Below, in pieces: positions 9,418 through 17,720 of a stretch of 64,000 bases of DNA. Under the pieces are notes generated by a model. The model worked only from the letters and a program-made list of their open reading frames with translations, had not been told where the DNA came from and searched no databases. The position numbers and the translations under genes were made by a program. Numbering within the stretch: position 1 is the first letter of the stretch; every line of letters starts with the position of its first letter. This DNA is from CAZJBS01 sp964544475 (GTDB lineage: Bacteria > CLD3 > SB21), in contig CAZJBS010000007.1 in assembly GCA_964544475.1 (NCBI GenBank), forward strand, positions 104,500-168,499. The letters run 5' to 3'.

Positions 9418-10890
9418 ATGGACAAAGATCTGATCTCAGTGCAGGAAGCGCGTGATGTCGTTCGCGCCGCCAAAGAAGCCCAGAAGTCCTTCGCCAGGTT
9501 CTCACAGGCCGACGTGGACAAGATTGTCAAAGCCATGGCTGACGCAGGTTTTGCGGCCGCCGACCGGCTGGCGCGTATGGCCGCCGACGAGACCCGCATG
9601 GGACGCTACGAAGACAAAATCGCCAAGAACGAATTCGGTACGCGCGACGTGTGGGAATACATCAAGGACATGAAAACCGTCGGCGTGATCCGGCATGATG
9701 AAAAACGCAAAGTGTATGACATCGCCTGGCCGATGGGCGTCGTCGCCGCCATTATCCCGACGACCAATCCGACGTCCACGGTCATGTACAAGATTTTGAT
9801 TTCCCTGAAAGCCGGCAACGCCATCGCCATCGCCCCGCATCCGCGTGCCGCGCGATGCACCTTCGAAGCGGCCAACATCCTGAGAAAAGTCGCCGAGGAA
9901 CTCGGCGCTCCGAAAGGCCTGATCGGTTGCATTCAGAATCCGACGCTGGAGGGTACGCAGGCCCTCATGAAAGCGCCCGAAACCTCGGTCATCCTCGCCA
10001 CCGGCGGACCCAACATGGTTCGCGAAGCATACAGTTCCGGCAAACCCGCCCTCGGTGTGGGTTCCGGCAACGTCCCGGCGTTCATTGAAAAAACGGCCAA
10101 CGTGAAAAAAGCGGTTGCCGATATCATCGCCGGCAAATGTTTTGATTACGGTCTGCTGTGCTCGTCCGAAAATTCCATGGTCGTCGATCGCACCCTCAAG
10201 GATGCCGTCCTCGCCGAACTGAAAGTCAACCGCGCGCACCTGTGCAACGACGACGAAAAGGCCAGACTGGAAAAGCTGATGTTCGGGCGCGGCCGGCTCA
10301 ATACCGAAATCATCGGGCTTCCGGCGGCCGTGATCGCGCAAAAAGCCGGATTGACCGTGCCCGCGGACACGACGGTGCTGGTCGTGCCATGCAAGGACGT
10401 CGGCAAGACCGATCCGTTGTCCGCCGAGAAACTCTCGCCCGTCCTGGCCATGTTTCTCGTAAACGGCTGGGAGGAAGGCTGTGACATGTGCATCCGCATC
10501 CTCAATTTCGGCGGCATGGGCCACTCCATGTCCATCCACTCCTCCGACAAGGACGTCATCATGAAGTTTGGAATGGAGAAACCGGCGTTTCGCATCGTGG
10601 TCAATACGGTGGCCACACTCGGCGCCGTCGGCTTCACGACGGGTCTGGCGCCGTCGATGACGCTCGGGCCCGGTACGCTCGGCGGCTCGATCACGACCGA
10701 CAACATCATGCCGACGCACCTCATCAACATCAAGCGCCTGGCTTTTGAAACCCGTCCATTCATATCGTCGCTCGTGCACGGCTCGCCCAGAGTCTCGGCG
10801 TCCACCGAGGCCCCGGCCTATGGCAAAACCGGCATGACCGAATCGGATATCGACCGCATTGTGGAGGAATTCATCCGAACGCGCTCGTAG
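9418..10890 (+). CDS. CoA-acylating aldehyde dehydrogenase
   Basis: A 490-residue member of the CoA-acylating aldehyde dehydrogenases (EutE/PduP, SauS and the AdhE N-terminal half), which interconvert an aldehyde and its acyl-CoA with NAD(P). The catalytic Cys248 sits in FDYGLLCSSEN, and the cofactor region has IIPTTNPTST and GVGSGNVPAFIE. The C-terminus contains the family's TLGPGTLGGSI. No shell proteins, alcohol dehydrogenase or sulfonate genes are nearby, so the aldehyde cannot be named; acetaldehyde or sulfoacetaldehyde are candidates. With Pta (58722-59699) it could feed acetyl-CoA to acetyl phosphate. It is monocistronic between a promoter-like box and a terminator. Confidence 0.87.
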   Translation: MDKDLISVQEARDVVRAAKEAQKSFARFSQADVDKIVKAMADAGFAAADRLARMAADETRMGRYEDKIAKNEFGTRDVWEYIKDMKTVGVIRHDEKRKVYDIAWPMGVVAAIIPTTNPTSTVMYKILISLKAGNAIAIAPHPRAARCTFEAANILRKVAEELGAPKGLIGCIQNPTLEGTQALMKAPETSVILATGGPNMVREAYSSGKPALGVGSGNVPAFIEKTANVKKAVADIIAGKCFDYGLLCSSENSMVVDRTLKDAVLAELKVNRAHLCNDDEKARLEKLMFGRGRLNTEIIGLPAAVIAQKAGLTVPADTTVLVVPCKDVGKTDPLSAEKLSPVLAMFLVNGWEEGCDMCIRILNFGGMGHSMSIHSSDKDVIMKFGMEKPAFRIVVNTVATLGAVGFTTGLAPSMTLGPGTLGGSITTDNIMPTHLINIKRLAFETRPFISSLVHGSPRVSASTEAPAYGKTGMTESDIDRIVEEFIRTRS

Positions 10891-10916
10891 ACCAACCTCA
10901 GACGAACCAACAGAAG

Positions 10917-10949
10917 AAGGTAATCGCTTCCGGATTACCTTTTGTCTTT
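10917..10949 (+). terminator. Intrinsic terminator after aldehyde dehydrogenase
   Basis: AAGGTAATC (10917-10925) pairs perfectly with GATTACCTT (10933-10941) around a 7-base loop, followed by TTTGTCTTT. Confidence 0.85.
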
Positions 10950-10965
10950 CATGCAGGGAGTCTCT

Positions 10966-12261
10966 GTGTTTCTTGATATCGTCGTCATCGTTGTACTCGT
11001 TTTGCTGAACGCCTTTTTTGTGGCCGCCGAGTTTGCCATCGTCAAAGTGCGCGCCACGCAGATCGAAACGCTCGTCAAGGCCAATAACCGGCGAGCCCGC
11101 GTGGCCAGGGAAATCCTCGGTCATCTCGACGCTTATTTGAGCGCCTCGCAACTCGGCATCACGATGGCGAGCATCGCCCTCGGATGGGTGGGCGAGCCCG
11201 TCATGGCCAAGCTCCTTGAGCCGCTGATGCGCCTCCTGGAAATCACCAACCCTCATATCATCGAAGTCACATCGTTCACGATCGGGTTTTCCTTGATCAC
11301 GTTCATTCACATCACGCTGGGGGAACAGGCTCCGAAATACGCGGCCATACAATACGCCCAGACCGCCACGCTGGGCATCGCGTACCCGTTGAAGGCGTTT
11401 TATGTGGTTTTCAAACCCATCATTGGTCTCCTGAATATTGCCGCCAACGGCATCCTCCGCCTTGTGGGTATCAACCCCGTCAATGAATCCGAATTGAAAC
11501 ACTCCGAAGAGGAAATTCGCCTGCTGATCGCCGACGGTCAGAAAACCGGCGTCATCGATGCCGTGGAATACCGTCTTATCGAAAATATCTTCGACTTCAC
11601 GGAGACCTCGGCCAGAGAACTGATGGTGCCCCGGACCGATATTTTTGCCCTGGACGGAGGGAACGACCCTCGCGACAATGTCCGTCTGGCCATTGAAAGC
11701 GGCTACACGCGTATTCCGGTCTACCGGGAAACCATTGATACCGTGATCGGGATACTGTACGTCAAAGATCTCTTCAAAGTGGACCTGACGGCGGCCTCGC
11801 TCGATTTGGAAAAGATTCTCCGCCCCGTGTACTTCACTCCGGAAACCACATCCATCAGCCGCCTGATGCACGATTTTCTCCAGCAAAAAATCCATCTTGG
11901 CATTGTGATCGACGAGTTCGGGGGTACCAGCGGCCTGATTACGCTGGAGAATATCATCGAAAAAATCGTCGGCCAGATCCAGGATGAATACGACGACGAG
12001 AAGAAAGATTTTGAGAGTCTGCCGGATGGCAGTTTCTTGGTCAACGGCAAAATGCGCATCGCTGAATTCAACACACAGTTCCAGGCCAATCTCCCCGAAG
12101 ACGCCCATTACGAAACAGTCGCCGGATTCTTGTACGATTTCGCCGGACGAATTCCCGCCACTGGCGAAACGATCGCCTTCGGTGCGCTCAGTTTCAAAGT
12201 CACTCGAAAATCCCCCAAGCAGGTGCAACAGGTGCAATTAACCTGGCCCCCCGCGCCTTAA
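10966..12261 (+). CDS. CorC/HlyC-type membrane protein (CNNM/DUF21-CBS)
   Basis: A 431-residue protein of the CNNM/CorC/TlyC family. The N-terminal DUF21 domain (about 1-190) has hydrophobic membrane segments and the motifs NAFFVAAEFAI and SASQLGITMASIALGWVGEP. A CBS-pair region follows (about 205-330; RELMVPRTDIFALD, then GILYVKDLF). The C-terminal CorC_HlyC domain is last (about 340-425). Members are linked to Mg2+ or Co2+ efflux; older 'hemolysin' labels are not informative. I chose GTG 10966 because GGGAG (10955-10959) is well placed and the protein then begins like its family; ATG 10951 overlaps the upstream terminator tail and lacks a ribosome site. Confidence 0.85.
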   Translation: MFLDIVVIVVLVLLNAFFVAAEFAIVKVRATQIETLVKANNRRARVAREILGHLDAYLSASQLGITMASIALGWVGEPVMAKLLEPLMRLLEITNPHIIEVTSFTIGFSLITFIHITLGEQAPKYAAIQYAQTATLGIAYPLKAFYVVFKPIIGLLNIAANGILRLVGINPVNESELKHSEEEIRLLIADGQKTGVIDAVEYRLIENIFDFTETSARELMVPRTDIFALDGGNDPRDNVRLAIESGYTRIPVYRETIDTVIGILYVKDLFKVDLTAASLDLEKILRPVYFTPETTSISRLMHDFLQQKIHLGIVIDEFGGTSGLITLENIIEKIVGQIQDEYDDEKKDFESLPDGSFLVNGKMRIAEFNTQFQANLPEDAHYETVAGFLYDFAGRIPATGETIAFGALSFKVTRKSPKQVQQVQLTWPPAP

Positions 12262-12311
12262 AAGCCGTGTAAATAGCGTTTTACAGGAGTTTTTTGGATG
12301 TTAATAAGTTG

Positions 12312-12340
12312 TTGACAGAGTATCCGCTTTTGTATACATT
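12312..12340 (+). promoter_or_regulatory. Candidate sigma70-type promoter for M23 peptidase gene
   Basis: A perfect TTGACA at 12312-12317 with TACATT at 12335-12340 (17-base spacer), about 115 bases upstream of ATG 12462. A second TTGACA occurs at 12359-12364 with a weaker TACTTT 16 bases on. Nothing else is recognised in the 200-base gap 12262-12461. Confidence 0.5.
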
Positions 12341-12461
12341 GAGCTTAGCTTAGATACGTTGACATTCCAGCACTTTCCTGTACTTTCATCCGTAGCGACA
12401 GCAGGTATTTTGTCATGCCATCAGGCCGACAAGACGTGTTGTCCAAAGAAACGTTGATCGT

Positions 12462-13394
12462 ATGAGAGACCGTAAATATCGTATTCTTTATCTTCCCGAC
12501 AACCAATCCGAGATGCGCGAATTGCGCTTGTCGAGAAACCGCATGATTTTCTTCGCAGCGGCGCTGGTGGCGATCCTGTTTGCCATGATGACGGGAACCG
12601 GCATTCTGATGTCCACATACTACGGCGATGAAAAACTCTCCGAACTCGACGCTGAAAACATGATCCTCAAGAACCAACTGGAGTTGATGAGCGACCGGAT
12701 GGCCGGCATTGCCAACCAGGTTGACATGTTGAGAAAGAAGGATTCGGAATTGCGCCTGGTCACCAATCTGCCGGATGTGGAAGAAGTGCTCCGGGACGCC
12801 GGCATCGGCGGTTCGGATTTCAAGTTCAGTTACAACCCGGACTTGTTGTCATCGGCATCCGATGAATTGGTCAGAACGAACCTGATCAATCTGGAAAAGC
12901 TTGAGAGCAGCGTCAGGCTGGAATTGCAGAGTTATGCGGAATTGTCAGGCAAGATCGGGGCTCATCTTAATCACCTCAATGCGCTGCCTTCCATTTCACC
13001 GATTAAGAAAGGCCGCGTGACGGACCGGTTCGGTGTGCGTCGCAGTTTTCGAAGTTGGAAGCCGCACACCGGGCTGGACATTGCTGCGCGCTGGGGCACT
13101 CCGGTGTACGCCACGGCCGACGGTCGCGTCGAGGCGGCCACGTGGCGCGGCGGTTACGGCAAATCCATCATCGTCGACCACGGCAACGGCATCAAGACGC
13201 TCTACGGTCACCTGTCGTCATACAGTGTTCGCAACGGCCAACGTGTGAAACGCAATCAGAAGATCGCCGAAGTCGGCAGTACCGGATTATCCACGGCGCC
13301 GCATTTGCATTATGAAATACGCGTCTACGACGTCGTTCAGAACCCGGAGTTGTACATCTTCTTTGATATGGTCAATTACCTCGAAGTGAAGTAG
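12462..13394 (+). CDS. Membrane-anchored M23 (LytM-type) murein peptidase
   Basis: A 310-residue protein: a basic cytoplasmic start, one membrane helix (about 29-51), a coiled-coil-prone stretch (about 55-105) and a C-terminal M23 zinc metallopeptidase domain (about 190-305). The metal ligands are present: His202 and Asp206 in HTGLDIA, and His281/His283 in APHLHYEI. It should cut or regulate cleavage of peptidoglycan cross-bridges in the periplasm, much as membrane-bound M23 proteins linked to cell division or shape do. It is convergent with the lytic transglycosylase gene; the two stop codons are immediately adjacent (13394/13395). Confidence 0.9.
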   Translation: MRDRKYRILYLPDNQSEMRELRLSRNRMIFFAAALVAILFAMMTGTGILMSTYYGDEKLSELDAENMILKNQLELMSDRMAGIANQVDMLRKKDSELRLVTNLPDVEEVLRDAGIGGSDFKFSYNPDLLSSASDELVRTNLINLEKLESSVRLELQSYAELSGKIGAHLNHLNALPSISPIKKGRVTDRFGVRRSFRSWKPHTGLDIAARWGTPVYATADGRVEAATWRGGYGKSIIVDHGNGIKTLYGHLSSYSVRNGQRVKRNQKIAEVGSTGLSTAPHLHYEIRVYDVVQNPELYIFFDMVNYLEVK

Positions 13395-14618
13395 CTACTC
13401 GTTCGCTCCCAGATAGAGTATCAATTCCTCCCCCGGTTTCACCATTTCATCTTCCAACCCATTCCACGCTTTGATCTGTTTCACGGATACGTTGAAAGTT
13501 GTGGCGATTTTCATCAAGGTGTCGCCGTTCTTGACTTTATAAATCGTCCGATAGGTTTCCGGTACAAAAATTTTCAGCCGCGTTCCCAGTACGGCCGTGG
13601 AGGACGTCAGGCCGTTCCAACGTTGGATTTGGTGAACGGTGACGCCGTAGCGGTCGGCAATTTTTTCGAGGTAGTCGCCCTTGCGGACCGTATGAAATAC
13701 ATATTGAAGACTGGAGTCCGGCACGGTCATGGCGGACGCGACGTCGACAGGTCTCAGCAACGAGGAATCCAGCGTGATCGAGGCAGGCAACAGAATATTC
13801 CACGGACCGGCCGGCAGCGAATTTTTCATGATCCAGTAATTGAGTAGTTTCACGGTCTTGTAATTGGTACCGGCCGATTTTGCCCATCGCCCGACGTCGG
13901 CCACAGGTCCGGTGATGGTCACCTGCTGCGTGGCATCGTCATAGGGTTCGTAGTAATCCTCATCGCGAAGCACAACGCCATACCGTTCCGGATGCTCCAT
14001 GATTTCCTTCAGCACGGCGATGTGAAAAACGTAGAAGCGCGTCTCCCGATTCAGGAAGAGATCGAAATACGTTTCCTGATCCTGTTCGCGAAGGACGCGG
14101 TTGAGGTTGGCCTGACCCGTATTGTAAGCGGCGGCGGCAAGGCACCAACTGCCGTACGCCTCGTGAAGATGCTTCATCATGGCAATGGAGGCCCGTGTGG
14201 ATTTCTCCACGTGAAACCTCTCGTCGACGTGTTTGGTGACCGTCAGACCCCACAATCGCGCGGTGCTTGGAATAAACTGCCACAGGCCTCCCGCATCCGC
14301 GCTCGAGTACGCCTCCAGGCGCAATCCGCTCTCGGCCGCGGCAAGATATTTCAGATCGTCGGGGGCATCCATCTCTTTCAGAATGCGCTCAAAAACAGGG
14401 AAGTATTTCCTTGTGCGCTTCATCAACAGTACTATGCGTTCGTCATTGCCCGTTCGGCTGAAAAAGATCTCATCAAGACGTTCCCGGACATCCTGCTGTT
14501 CCGTCGGAACGGTTTCACCGCAAAACGAAAAGCGCCCGGGCAACGCCCAGCGTGAGTCTTTTTCCTGGGCGTACGCCCCGGCTCCGATCATCAGGATGAT
14601 CACAGCAAACCATTTCAT
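13395..14618 (-). CDS. MltD-like lytic transglycosylase with two LysM domains
   Basis: A 407-residue secreted murein lytic transglycosylase. The start at 14618 gives the signal peptide MKWFAVIILMIGAGAYAQ. The SLT domain (about 75-230) has the catalytic Glu96 in YLAAAESGLRLEAYSSADAGG-type context, then GLWQFIPSTA and AAAYNTGQANLNR. Two LysM modules occupy about 308-355 and 360-404 (YxVxxGDxLxxIAxxxxVxxxQIxxWNGL pattern) and should bind glycan. Domain order matches MltD. The ribosome site is weak. Together with the M23 peptidase and MltG in this 5-kb region it forms a cell-wall remodelling neighbourhood. Confidence 0.9.
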   Translation of the reverse strand: MKWFAVIILMIGAGAYAQEKDSRWALPGRFSFCGETVPTEQQDVRERLDEIFFSRTGNDERIVLLMKRTRKYFPVFERILKEMDAPDDLKYLAAAESGLRLEAYSSADAGGLWQFIPSTARLWGLTVTKHVDERFHVEKSTRASIAMMKHLHEAYGSWCLAAAAYNTGQANLNRVLREQDQETYFDLFLNRETRFYVFHIAVLKEIMEHPERYGVVLRDEDYYEPYDDATQQVTITGPVADVGRWAKSAGTNYKTVKLLNYWIMKNSLPAGPWNILLPASITLDSSLLRPVDVASAMTVPDSSLQYVFHTVRKGDYLEKIADRYGVTVHQIQRWNGLTSSTAVLGTRLKIFVPETYRTIYKVKNGDTLMKIATTFNVSVKQIKAWNGLEDEMVKPGEELILYLGANE

Positions 14619-14642
14619 GGGAATTTCACTTGCATAAGTTGG

Positions 14643-14679
14643 GAAACAAAAAAGCAGGCATCGCATCGACACCTGCTTT
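14643..14679 (-). terminator. Intrinsic terminator of lysine-rich peptide unit
   Basis: AAAGCAGG (14651-14658) and CCTGCTTT (14672-14679) pair perfectly. Read on the minus strand the hairpin is followed by TTTGTTT, so it ends transcription from the small gene at 14776-14850 before the transglycosylase gene. Confidence 0.75.
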
Positions 14680-14744
14680 AAAGACTGAAGAGGGTGTGTT
14701 ACGTCCTCTTGCCTCAACTAAGATCCTTACAGTATGTAACCCAG

Positions 14745-14780
14745 ATGGAATTACTGCAGGACATTCCGTATGGAATTACT
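14745..14780. repeat. 11-bp direct repeat in 3' region of small transcript
   Basis: ATGGAATTACT occurs at 14745-14755 and again at 14770-14780, 25 bases apart. The second copy overlaps the stop of the small lysine-rich frame. The role is unknown. Confidence 0.5.
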
Positions 14781-14850
14781 TCTTAGTCGATTTCTTGGCG
14801 CCCTTCTTGGCCGTCTTCTTGGTCTTCTTGGCGGCTTTCTTCGTTGCCAT
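14776..14850 (-). CDS. 24-residue lysine-rich (histone H1-like) peptide
   Basis: A 24-codon frame beginning MATKKAAKKTKKTAKK and ending KSTKK, with 12 lysines in six KK pairs and only K, A, T, S and G besides the start Met. This resembles the AAKK-type tails of bacterial histone H1-like proteins, so binding to nucleic acid is a reasonable inference. GGAG lies about eight bases before ATG 14850. The whole unit looks purpose-built: a promoter at 14918-14946, a 5' hairpin at 14891-14910, the ribosome site, the frame and a terminator at 14643-14679, giving an RNA of about 270 bases. The RNA itself could be the functional product. Confidence 0.65.
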   Translation of the reverse strand: MATKKAAKKTKKTAKKGAKKSTKK

Positions 14851-14890
14851 GTGCTTTTCTCCTTTACCGTGAAACTTTAGTTAATTACGG

Positions 14891-14910
14891 GAGAGTTGTT
14901 GCCAACTCTC
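14891..14910 (-). promoter_or_regulatory. 5' stem-loop at predicted transcript start
   Basis: GAGAGTTG (14891-14898) and CAACTCTC (14903-14910) form a perfect 8-bp stem with a 4-base loop. It would begin at about the first base of the minus-strand RNA from the adjacent promoter, a position typical of RNA-stabilising 5' hairpins. Confidence 0.55.
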
Positions 14911-14917
14911 TACTTCG

Positions 14918-14946
14918 ATGTTAAGATTTTTCACTTTGAAAGTCAA
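14918..14946 (-). promoter_or_regulatory. Sigma70-type promoter for lysine-rich peptide unit
   Basis: On the minus strand TTGACT (14946-14941), a 17-base spacer and TAACAT (14923-14918). The predicted start is near 14911, immediately before the 5' hairpin. The surrounding 14911-15040 is AT-rich. Confidence 0.6.
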
Positions 14947-15142
14947 CAAAATTCTGCATTTAGGCGGATGTCAATAGTTTTCTGAAAATATTTTTTGATC
15001 ATTTTTTTCTGTTGCAAACATTAAAATCCCGTAGACACCCTATTCATCAGTGTTTACGGACAGTGCATTTTCTGGCGCCATTTTCTTCGCGGCGACCGGC
15101 CTTTTCATTTTTTTTTCATCCGGAGCGCTTGAAAAACTGTTT

Positions 15143-16519
15143 TTAGAAACGTTCGGCAAATTCAAATGCATTTTTCGTGCAATCATTCACGCCGACGCCG
15201 CCAAGATAGTTGCCCATGAGGTGAAAATCCGGCCATGACGCGAGTTGGCGGCGGATGCTGGCGATGGTGGACACGTACCCGATGTTGTACTGCGGGATGC
15301 CGCGATCGTACCGGTGAAGTTTCGTGATGTCCGCGGATCTTTGAATGCCAAGGGTTAACGCGATCTCTTTCCGCACCGTCGCCAGAATTTCATCATCCGG
15401 CCGGTTTCGAATGCCCGGGTCACAGGCGCCGCCGATCATCACGGTGAGACTTGTGCTGTCGGCCGGCGTCAGCGAAGGAAAAATGGAGGAATTCCACAAA
15501 CTGCCCAGCATGGCGAGGCGTTGATTGCGCGCCGCGAGAAATCCGAAACCGTTCAACGGATGACGGAATGATTTGTAGCCGAGATTCACGACCACGATCG
15601 GCGCATACTCAATCTTTTCCAAGTCGTCAGCCAGTCCCGGAGAAAGACCTCGCACCAGCGATGCCGTGCCAAAGGCCGGTGCGCAGGCGATCACGGTATC
15701 CGCCTCCAACGTTGTGTTCACGTCATGACTCCGGCATCCAATCGTGTAACCGTTCGCGGATTTTTCCAAACCGGTGATGACCGTGCCGGTGCGGATGCGT
15801 TCGCCCAGAGTCTTCGCCACGGCCTTGATCAGCGTTTCCAATCCGCCGTTGAAAGTGAGCAGGGTCCGTTTTCCGAACTGCGGATACGGATTGGGCAGCT
15901 TCCCGGAACCGTCGCCTTTCATCATCCCGCGCAGGATGGAGCCATGTTCGCGCTCTGCCAGAACCAGCTTTTCAAAAATGGACGCGGCGTGAAGACGATG
16001 AACATTGCCCGCATAAATGCCTGAGATCACGGGATCGAGAAGATCGTCCACCAAGGCCTTTGAAAAACGGCGGGTAAAGAACTCCGCCAGCGTCTCTTCG
16101 GAAGTCGCGGGTTCGTTGCGTTTCCAATATTCACGGACGAGCGTCGCCACGGTACGAACGCCGATCAACGGCGACGTCAACGCTCCGATCGGGTTGGTTG
16201 GCAGACGGTGCAACCGGCCGCTGTACCATAGATATCGCCGGCGCGCCGAGTCATCGCTCACCAAAACCTGATCGAGCACACCCGCGTCTTCCGCCATGCG
16301 CAAGGTATGGGTCCCGCCGCCGAGAAAACCCCGCGGTCCAGCTTCGAAAGTGAATCCGTCCACCGCAACCGATTCGATGTGGCCGCCGGGACGCGAGGCG
16401 GACTCCAGAACGGTCAGGTCCATGCCTCCGTTCTGCAGTGCTGCTTTGTATTTCTTTTGCAGGAAAAAGGCCGTTGACAAACCGGCAATGCCGGCGCCGA
16501 TGATGACGATTCGTTTCAT
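15143..16519 (-). CDS. hemY: Protoporphyrinogen/coproporphyrinogen oxidase (FAD type)
   Basis: A 458-residue FAD-dependent oxidase of the HemY type for a late step of heme synthesis. The N-terminus holds the dinucleotide motif IVIIGAGIAGLSTAFFL, followed by RPGGHIESV and the family's FEAGPRGFLGG. The C-terminal FAD contact region is GNYLGGVGVNDCTKNA. ATG 16519 has GGAG about seven bases upstream. It starts 14 bases after the stop of mltG and is likely cotranscribed with it. No other heme genes are in the window. After the stop, a different frame (to 15040) stays open with a Lys/Ala-rich composition. Confidence 0.92.
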   Translation of the reverse strand: MKRIVIIGAGIAGLSTAFFLQKKYKAALQNGGMDLTVLESASRPGGHIESVAVDGFTFEAGPRGFLGGGTHTLRMAEDAGVLDQVLVSDDSARRRYLWYSGRLHRLPTNPIGALTSPLIGVRTVATLVREYWKRNEPATSEETLAEFFTRRFSKALVDDLLDPVISGIYAGNVHRLHAASIFEKLVLAEREHGSILRGMMKGDGSGKLPNPYPQFGKRTLLTFNGGLETLIKAVAKTLGERIRTGTVITGLEKSANGYTIGCRSHDVNTTLEADTVIACAPAFGTASLVRGLSPGLADDLEKIEYAPIVVVNLGYKSFRHPLNGFGFLAARNQRLAMLGSLWNSSIFPSLTPADSTSLTVMIGGACDPGIRNRPDDEILATVRKEIALTLGIQRSADITKLHRYDRGIPQYNIGYVSTIASIRRQLASWPDFHLMGNYLGGVGVNDCTKNAFEFAERF

Positions 16520-16533
16520 GTGCAACTCCAAAA

Positions 16534-17610
16534 TTATCGGTTTTTCTGACCCGCGCGTACGCGTAACCGATCCAGTTTCTTTTTGGCCTTGAGATGGTCG
16601 GCCAGCGAAGTTGAGAAGACGTGTTTTCCTGACCCATCGGCCACCATGTACAGGTATTCCACTTTGGCCGGATACAACGCGGCGAGAATGGACGCCTTAC
16701 CGGGATTGTTGATCGGTCCCGGCGGGAGGCCTTTGGTGCGATACGTATTGTACGGCGACCGGATTTCGAGATCCTTGAGATACAAACGGCGCGGTCCGTC
16801 CGGAAGAAGAAACTGAATAGTGGGATCGGCCTGGAGCATCATGCCGCGGCTGAGGCGGTTGTGGTAAACCGCTGAGACGAAATAACGTTCTTCATCCTCC
16901 GCCGATTCGGCTTCGATGATGGAAGCGAGCGTCACGACCTGGTTTACCGAAAGGCTCAATTCGGCGGCGCGCTTTTGAAGCTCCTCATCGTAGAAATCGA
17001 GGAACTCATGTACCATCAAACGAACGATGTCTTTTTCGGACGTGCCCGGATCGAGGAAATACGTGTTCGGCATGAGATACCCGAACAGGGATGTGTCGCG
17101 GATGCCCAGTTCGCGGATGAGCACGACATCGCGTGTGGCGTCGACAAATTTGAGCGAGTCAATCGGCATTTTGTTTCGAATGAGCGTGATCGCCTGGCGG
17201 ATGGTGCGGCCTTCCGGAATGGTCACGCGAACGATCTGCGGCACGGCGCTCTGGAGAATGCGCAACACCTGGTGGTTGGATGCATAGGCCGGGAGCAGAT
17301 ACTGCCCGGCCTTCAGGCTGCGTTCGGCGCGCAGGTAACGCGCGGCCCAGGTGAATGTCCTGGCGTTTTCGATGACGCCACTTTCCTGGAGGATTTGGGC
17401 AATATCGCCGAGGGAGGAACCGCGGGGCACCGTGATGAGCAGCTTTTTGTCAACCGGCAGATTTTCTACGTCCAGCATCGGGGCGTTGTACAGTACGAGC
17501 TTGTAAAACGCAACCACCGCGAGCAGGGCGATCAAAATGAAAGCGAGCGACGAAACCAGAATCCAGCGCGCCCATATTTTCCACCGTTGAGTCTCGCGTT
17601 CCAGCAACAA
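16534..17610 (-). CDS. mltG: Endolytic murein transglycosylase MltG
   Basis: A 358-residue MltG (YceG) protein, which cuts nascent glycan strands and so ends their polymerisation. It has a membrane helix at about 18-40, a LysM-like part (about 57-115) and the catalytic domain. The active-site Glu is Glu233 in LASIIEAES, and QADPTIQF, SPYNTYRTKGLPPGPINNPG and the C-terminal VADGSGKHVFS are all conserved signatures. The start is TTG 17610: no ATG lies between it and the in-frame stop upstream, and GGAG sits about ten bases before it. It heads a two-gene unit with hemY behind the promoter at 17653-17681. Confidence 0.95.
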   Translation of the reverse strand: MLLERETQRWKIWARWILVSSLAFILIALLAVVAFYKLVLYNAPMLDVENLPVDKKLLITVPRGSSLGDIAQILQESGVIENARTFTWAARYLRAERSLKAGQYLLPAYASNHQVLRILQSAVPQIVRVTIPEGRTIRQAITLIRNKMPIDSLKFVDATRDVVLIRELGIRDTSLFGYLMPNTYFLDPGTSEKDIVRLMVHEFLDFYDEELQKRAAELSLSVNQVVTLASIIEAESAEDEERYFVSAVYHNRLSRGMMLQADPTIQFLLPDGPRRLYLKDLEIRSPYNTYRTKGLPPGPINNPGKASILAALYPAKVEYLYMVADGSGKHVFSTSLADHLKAKKKLDRLRVRAGQKNR

Positions 17611-17652
17611 GGCGTTATTTCTCCAAACGGATCATGAGTGTAAAGGCGGCGG

Positions 17653-17681
17653 ATTATACAAAGAAAGCCTCTTCAAATCAA
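17653..17681 (-). promoter_or_regulatory. Strong sigma70-type promoter for mltG-hemY
   Basis: On the minus strand TTGATT (17681-17676), a 17-base spacer and a perfect TATAAT (17658-17653). The predicted RNA start is near 17646, about 36 bases before the TTG start of mltG. Confidence 0.7.
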
Positions 17682-17720
17682 ACGAAATGGCCGTCCGCCG
17701 GATGCCCTCGGAGAATGACC

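Noticed and set aside
9502..12237. A 911-codon open frame antisense to the aldehyde dehydrogenase and CorC genes
   Set aside because: It is a by-product of codon bias on the other strand: it crosses two well-supported genes and a terminator, has His/Asp/Arg-rich low-complexity composition, and has no ribosome site or recognisable domain.
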